The translations under genes and the position numbers were made by a program. Below, piece by piece: positions 48,068-51,921 of a stretch of 51,921 nt of DNA; position 1 is the first letter of the stretch; the number at the start of each line of letters is the position of its first letter. Under the pieces are notes generated by a model. The model was given only the letters and a program-made list of their open reading frames with translations, was not told the DNA's origin and did not search any database. Origin of the DNA: Clostridia bacterium (lineage in GTDB: Bacteria > Bacillota > Clostridia > Christensenellales > CAG-138); contig JAEDIC010000014.1 in NCBI GenBank assembly GCA_016292635.1, forward strand, positions 1 through 51,921. Direction: 5' to 3'.

Positions 48068-48426
48068 GAAGCATAAAAGAAGTCATGCGCTGATATGCGC
48101 CTCAAAATTCAGACGCTTAAGGAGGGCATATTTAATATGGGTTATCGGGAAACGATTAGGAAATAAAAGTAAAGGACCATGCATTTGCGGCGGCAGCGAA
48201 ACCAAACAGAGCGAGATAGCAGGCGTGGAAGTTACTTTGGGCCGCCGCAGTGGAAAAAGCACAGGCCGGGATACGGACGTCTATACCGCACATATACCGC
48301 ACGGTTTTCGCTGGGGGATATTGAGGTAAACGCCTAAGCCTATACCAACGGCAAAAGTCATATAAAATAGTTTGTGGATTGGCTCATTGCGGATAATCGG
48401 TGAATAAGTATGATTCTTGAGCAACA
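48068..48426. other. Gene-poor spacer
   Basis: About 360 bases without a supportable gene. A GGAGGG site precedes a nine-codon frame (ATG at 48139) that looks too short to matter. Sequence composition remains coding-like (GGCCGCCGCAGTGG and similar), so it may hold the remains of a gene I cannot identify. Confidence 0.4.
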
Positions 48427-48452
48427 AAAAGGACGGCATAAACCGTCCTTTT
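48427..48452. terminator. Bidirectional terminator between convergent genes
   Basis: A 10-bp stem AAAAGGACGG/CCGTCCTTTT with a six-base loop; T-runs on both sides serve the peptidase gene and xpt. Confidence 0.88.
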
Positions 48453-48465
48453 AGTTTTGAGCGTG

Positions 48466-49041
48466 TTATTCTTCCCTGAACTCGATGCCGGTTTCATCGG
48501 CCTTGTCAATGATGGCAAGGGATTTGAGGTTTACGCCGGCTTCCCTGAGATTCTTGCCGCCGGGCTGGAAGCCTTTTTCAACGGCTACTCCAACGCCGAT
48601 GAGCTCGGCGCCTGCGCTGCTTACTATCTCGCAGAGGCCCCGGAGAGCTTCGCCGTTTGCAAGGAAGTCGTCCACGATTAATACTTTGTCGGTGGGCTTG
48701 AGCCACTCGGCGGATACCAGCAGGGTAATCTTCTTTTTATAGGTGTAGGAGTAGATTTCGCTCTTGAGCAGACCGCCTTCGATGTTGTCGCTCTTGGCTT
48801 TTTTTGCGTAGATTAGGGGCAGACCGTAGCGGTTTGCGCAGAGGGTTGCCAAAGCTATGCCGCTGGCTTCGGCGGTAAGTATCACCGTGGCCTCAGACAG
48901 GTCAAAATACTTTTCGAATTCTTCCGCCATTGCGGCAAGCAGCTTGGTGTCCACCTTGTGGTTAAGGAAGCCGTCAACCTTGATAATGCCGCCGGACAGA
49001 ACCTTGCCTTCTTTGCGGATTCGTTCCTTCAGAAGCTCCAT
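48466..49041 (-). CDS. xpt: Xanthine phosphoribosyltransferase
   Basis: A 191-residue type I phosphoribosyltransferase that salvages xanthine to XMP. The PRPP-binding motif VLIVDDFLANGEA lies at 120-132. MELLKERIRKEGKVLSGGIIKVDGFLNHKVDTKLL is the typical Xpt start, and KSDNIEGGLLKSEIYSYT and EKGFQPGG complete the family pattern. It draws on the same xanthine pool as guanine deaminase and the hydroxylase. Unlike many Firmicutes xpt genes, I see no purine riboswitch in its upstream region. AAAGGAG precedes the ATG. Confidence 0.95.
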   Translation of the reverse strand: MELLKERIRKEGKVLSGGIIKVDGFLNHKVDTKLLAAMAEEFEKYFDLSEATVILTAEASGIALATLCANRYGLPLIYAKKAKSDNIEGGLLKSEIYSYTYKKKITLLVSAEWLKPTDKVLIVDDFLANGEALRGLCEIVSSAGAELIGVGVAVEKGFQPGGKNLREAGVNLKSLAIIDKADETGIEFREE

Positions 49042-49271
49042 TTCGTTATCTCCTTTTGTATTTTAAAAGTTATAAATCTATCGCAGCGGAGTACACTGCG
49101 AATATTACAAAAAAGTCCCCATATTTCTTCTTATTATGCAGTTTTTTTCCGTCCGATACAAGCCCCAAAACTTATATATTTTGTCTGATAAAACTTTATC
49201 CCTTTCAGATGTGGATTATCCTGTACATACCGCCAGGCTTTGATTATAATTATATTAGGAAAGGTTAGCAT

Positions 49272-50027
49272 ATGGAAGAAAAGAAACAGAACGTCCAAAA
49301 CCACAATCCTCACAGCGGGCACCGCAGGCGCCTTAGAGAAACATATATCGAGCAGGGCCCTGAAAGCATACATGACCATCAGCTGCTTGAGCTGCTGCTT
49401 ACCTACGCCATACCTCGGCAGGACACAAACCCTCTGGCCCACAGGCTGCTGGGCAATGAGGGCTTCGGCTCGCTGGAGGCGCTTTTTGCTGCGGATGTTC
49501 ACGAGATAGCCAAGGTGAAGGGCGTTGGGGAGTCCGCCGCAATACTGCTGTCTCTTATAGGAAGCCTAAACAGGCGTACCGCCGCTCAGAAGGTGCGGGG
49601 TACCAGGTTGAATACCCCATATGCCGCCATGGAATACTGCAAATCCCTGCCCTTTAGGGGCAATAACGAGAGTATGTACGTTATCTCTCTGGATAAATCC
49701 TACCGGGTGCTTCATGCGGACAGGATAAGCAGCGGCACACCGGGGGAGGTTACCATGTATCCGAGAACCGTGGTGGAAACAGTCCTCCGCCGGGGCGCGG
49801 AAAAGGTGATGCTTTGCCACAATCATCCTTCCGGAGATCTTAGGCCCTCACAGGAGGACCTGAATACCACCAGTCTTATAATAGGGGCGCTTACCCCTAT
49901 AGGAATAGTGCTTAACGATCATATTATCGTAGGCGGAGGCTGTGCATACAGTATGTCTCAGCAGATGCATGAGCTGAACAGCCGAAGCGAAAACGGTCTT
50001 GCAACCGCCGCGGAAAAGGAGGAATGA
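49272..50027 (+). CDS. radC: RadC-like JAB domain protein
   Basis: A 251-residue protein with a helix-hairpin-helix N-terminal part (LLELLLTYAIPRQDTNPLAHRLL... and AKVKGVGESAAILL) and a JAB/MPN metalloprotease-like domain carrying LCHNHPSGDLRPSQED, the metal-binding HxH...D motif. The family was once linked to DNA repair, but its biochemical role is unsettled. A GGAAAGG site precedes the ATG. The stop codon is one base from the start of the phosphohexomutase gene, so the two are cotranscribed. Confidence 0.93.
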   Translation: MEEKKQNVQNHNPHSGHRRRLRETYIEQGPESIHDHQLLELLLTYAIPRQDTNPLAHRLLGNEGFGSLEALFAADVHEIAKVKGVGESAAILLSLIGSLNRRTAAQKVRGTRLNTPYAAMEYCKSLPFRGNNESMYVISLDKSYRVLHADRISSGTPGEVTMYPRTVVETVLRRGAEKVMLCHNHPSGDLRPSQEDLNTTSLIIGALTPIGIVLNDHIIVGGGCAYSMSQQMHELNSRSENGLATAAEKEE

Positions 50028-50028
50028 C

Positions 50029-51759
50029 ATGGATTACAGGGAGAACTATCTGAGCTGGCTGGAAAACGAGGCCCTTGAAGGTGGACTTCGTGAGGAGCTT
50101 AAGGCCATTGCATGCGATCCCAGGGAGCAGGAAGAAAGGTTTTATACCGAGCTGGAGTTCGGCACCGCGGGCCTCAGGGGCATAATAGGCGCCGGAACCA
50201 ACAGAATGAACGTTCATGTGGTGCGCAGGGCCACCCAGGGCCTTGCGGATTACATTAATACAATAGAAGGGGCAAAAGAGCGGGGGGTTGCCGTTGCTTA
50301 CGATTCCCGCCATATGTCGGATGTGTTTGCAAAGGAGACTGCCCTCGTGCTTGCGGAGAATGGCATAAAGGTATACCTTTACAGCACTTTGCACTCCGTG
50401 CCCCAGCTTTCCTTTACCGTGCTGCATCTTGGGTGCATTGCCGGCGTGGTCATCACCGCAAGCCACAATCCTCCCGAGTATAACGGCTATAAGGTTTATT
50501 GGGAGCATGGCGGACAGGCGAGCCCCGAACAGGCGGATGAGATACTCAAGTATATCCGCAATGCGAATTATTTCGATGTTCGTCCCATGGATGAACAGGC
50601 GGCGCTTTCCGCTGGCCTTCTTAATATGATAGGCGCTGAGTTGGATGAGGAATACTACAAGGCCACCATGTCTCTCCGTCTCAATCCCGAGCTTACCGCC
50701 GAAAAGGGCGGAGATATGAAGCTGGTATACACCCCCCTCCACGGCTCCGGCTGCGTGCCCGTTAAGGAGATACTCAAGCGCATGGGCATTGAAAGTGTAA
50801 GCATAGTTGCGGAGCAGGAAGCGCCGGACGGCAGCTTCCCCACCGTAAAGGCTCCCAACCCGGAGGACCCTTACGCGTTTACCCTTGCTTTTGAGCTTGC
50901 CAATAAGGTGGGCGCTGATCTTATACTGGGCACCGATCCGGATTCCGACAGGCTGGGCGCAGCCGTCCGCACCGGGGATGGACGCTTTGCCGTGCTTACC
51001 GGCAACCAGATAGGCAGCATCCTTATTCATTATATACTCTCCGCCATGAAGGAGAAAGGCATATTGCCCAATAACGGCCTGGTGGTGAAGTCTATCGTCA
51101 GCACCATGATGGCGGACGCCATCTGCGCCCATTTTGGCGTGGAGATGCGCCATGTGCTCACCGGCTTCCGCTTTATATCCGAGCAGATAGCATACTGCGA
51201 AAAGACCGGCGAGAAGGAGTTCATATTCGGCTTTGAAGAAAGCTACGGTTTCCTGAAGGGCAGCTTTGCCCGGGATAAAGACGCCATCTGCGCAGCTATG
51301 ATGCTTGCGGAGGCTGCCGTGGTATATGCCCAGCAGGGCAAAAGCCTTTATGACGTGCTGCAGGAGATGTACGCCATTTACGGCTTTTATGGCGAGACCG
51401 TTAAGTCCTATACGCTTAAGGGTAAGGAAGGCCTTGAAAAGATAGCCGCCGCAATGGAGGCCCTGCGAAATAAACCCATGGATACCGTGGGCGGAGTAAA
51501 GGTGCTGTCGTTTGAGGACCTTAAGAAGGGTATCGTTAAATACAGAGACGGCAGGGTGGAAAAGGCGGGCCTGCCTTCTTCCAATGTGCTTAGGTTCTTC
51601 CTTGAGGAGGATTGCTGGCTTTGCGTGCGCCCCTCCGGCACCGAGCCCAAGCTAAAGCTGTATATTGGCGGCAAGGCTCACAGCGCCGATGGGCTGGATA
51701 AGCGGCTTAATGAGCTTATGGCGGATGCGGACGAACGGATATCCGAGCTGCTTAAGTAA
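50029..51759 (+). CDS. Phosphoglucomutase / phosphomannomutase (alpha-D-phosphohexomutase)
   Basis: A 576-residue phosphohexomutase. The catalytic serine loop is ITASHNPPEYNGYKVYW (Ser145), the metal loop TDPDSDRLGAAVR, the sugar loop GFEESYGFL and the phosphate loop RPSGTEPKLKLYI. Length and sequence match the Firmicutes PgcA-type enzyme that interconverts glucose 1- and 6-phosphate for glycogen, UDP-glucose and wall polymers. I start at the ATG at 50029, six bases after AAAAGGAGG; ten in-frame codons upstream overlap radC. A terminator follows. Confidence 0.95.
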   Translation: MDYRENYLSWLENEALEGGLREELKAIACDPREQEERFYTELEFGTAGLRGIIGAGTNRMNVHVVRRATQGLADYINTIEGAKERGVAVAYDSRHMSDVFAKETALVLAENGIKVYLYSTLHSVPQLSFTVLHLGCIAGVVITASHNPPEYNGYKVYWEHGGQASPEQADEILKYIRNANYFDVRPMDEQAALSAGLLNMIGAELDEEYYKATMSLRLNPELTAEKGGDMKLVYTPLHGSGCVPVKEILKRMGIESVSIVAEQEAPDGSFPTVKAPNPEDPYAFTLAFELANKVGADLILGTDPDSDRLGAAVRTGDGRFAVLTGNQIGSILIHYILSAMKEKGILPNNGLVVKSIVSTMMADAICAHFGVEMRHVLTGFRFISEQIAYCEKTGEKEFIFGFEESYGFLKGSFARDKDAICAAMMLAEAAVVYAQQGKSLYDVLQEMYAIYGFYGETVKSYTLKGKEGLEKIAAAMEALRNKPMDTVGGVKVLSFEDLKKGIVKYRDGRVEKAGLPSSNVLRFFLEEDCWLCVRPSGTEPKLKLYIGGKAHSADGLDKRLNELMADADERISELLK

Positions 51760-51789
51760 AGCGCTTGCGTCATCCTGAGAATCGGTTAA

Positions 51790-51819
51790 AAAGCCGTCGG
51801 AAATCACTCCGGCGGCTTT
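51790..51819 (+). terminator. Terminator of the radC-phosphohexomutase operon
   Basis: An 11-bp stem (AAAGCCGTCGG pairing with CCGGCGGCTTT, one wobble) with an eight-base loop. The T-run is short (TTT, then A(6)CTTTTTT). Confidence 0.75.
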
Positions 51820-51854
51820 AAAAAACTTTTTTGCAAAAAACTTTAAAAAACACA

Positions 51855-51908
51855 TTGACAAAGGATGAGTGTTCTGATAAGATAAACGAGCTGTCGCACG
51901 AAAGCGAC
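51855..51908 (+). promoter_or_regulatory. Strong promoter and leader hairpin pointing out of the window
   Basis: TTGACA and TAAGAT are 17 bases apart, with TG before the -10. A GTCGC/GCGAC hairpin (51893-51908) follows within the predicted leader, and the window ends 13 bases later. The near-consensus promoter and immediate small hairpin would suit a stable RNA operon or other highly expressed gene; that is a guess. Confidence 0.75.
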
Positions 51909-51921
51909 GGGCGCACCTTGA

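Noticed and set aside
49042..49271. Purine riboswitch before xpt
   Set aside because: The ATATAATC and GTTTCTACC core strings are absent; only AT-rich promoter-like sequence and a small CGCAG/CTGCG inverted repeat are present.
1..51921. tRNA, rRNA and CRISPR features
   Set aside because: Scanning by eye for tRNA arm motifs, rRNA ends and regularly spaced repeats gave nothing convincing; a covariance search could still reveal a missed small RNA.

Overview
The window looks like chromosome of an anaerobic, probably gut-associated member of the Clostridia (Bacillota). This is inferred from gene order (dnaA divergent from rpmH-rnpA-yidD-yidC-jag; yybS-gdpP-rplI-dnaB; rpsF-ssb-rpsR), strong Shine-Dalgarno sites, extended -10 promoters, a class III fructose bisphosphatase and a clostripain-family protease. 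Base composition is moderately GC-rich, with unusually heavy use of the ATA isoleucine codon. I cannot name a genus. No tRNA, rRNA, CRISPR array or intact insertion sequence was seen.

Layout. 1-830: a partial DUF559 gene, a palindromic repeat and a GNAT gene lie downstream of dnaA, where dnaN would normally be. 830-5510: the origin region, with dnaA, three tightly packed DnaA-box-like 9-mers, and the rpmH-rnpA-yidD-yidC-jag operon; yidD carries an in-frame TGA at its conserved cysteine. 5546-13372: a GltS-type carrier, a surface clostripain-like protease, a membrane zinc-ribbon gene with a decayed copy beside it, cysteine synthase behind a poly-cysteine leader peptide and attenuator, and an ATP-grasp ligase with an unknown partner. 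13761-19246: a prolyl-tRNA editing protein and the dnaB-rplI-gdpP-yybS replication/c-di-AMP cluster. 19379-26391: a lipoprotein serpin, glycerate dehydrogenase plus glycerate kinase, fructose bisphosphatase and a D-cysteine desulfhydrase-like enzyme. 26789-37218: two divergent purine operons. One encodes adenine deaminase and a three-subunit molybdenum hydroxylase. The other encodes hydantoinase, MocA-like cytidylyltransferase, guanine deaminase and 8-oxoguanine deaminase, and is headed by a variant purine riboswitch. 37498-51759: mreB, two NlpC/P60 enzymes, two CNNM/CorC-type transporters, a DUF1576 membrane protein, rpsF-ssb-rpsR, a CofE-like ligase, xpt, radC and a phosphohexomutase. The window ends in a strong promoter pointing out of it.

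How the genes work together. Adenine, guanine and 8-oxoguanine are deaminated to hypoxanthine, xanthine and urate. The molybdenum hydroxylase interconverts these oxidation states using a cofactor probably finished by the MocA-like protein, and the hydantoinase may open an oxidised ring product. The riboswitch geometry predicts that a purine turns the second operon on, which suits catabolism.

Most notable observations: (1) an apparently leaderless mini-gene with three consecutive Cys codons plus an intrinsic terminator upstream of cysK; (2) yidD with TGA at a conserved Cys and a SECIS-like hairpin at the canonical distance; (3) a variant guanine-family aptamer arranged as an ON switch; (4) a DnaA whose DNA-reading loop is altered alongside TTATCAACA boxes. 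All calls come from reading the sequence; no database search was run.
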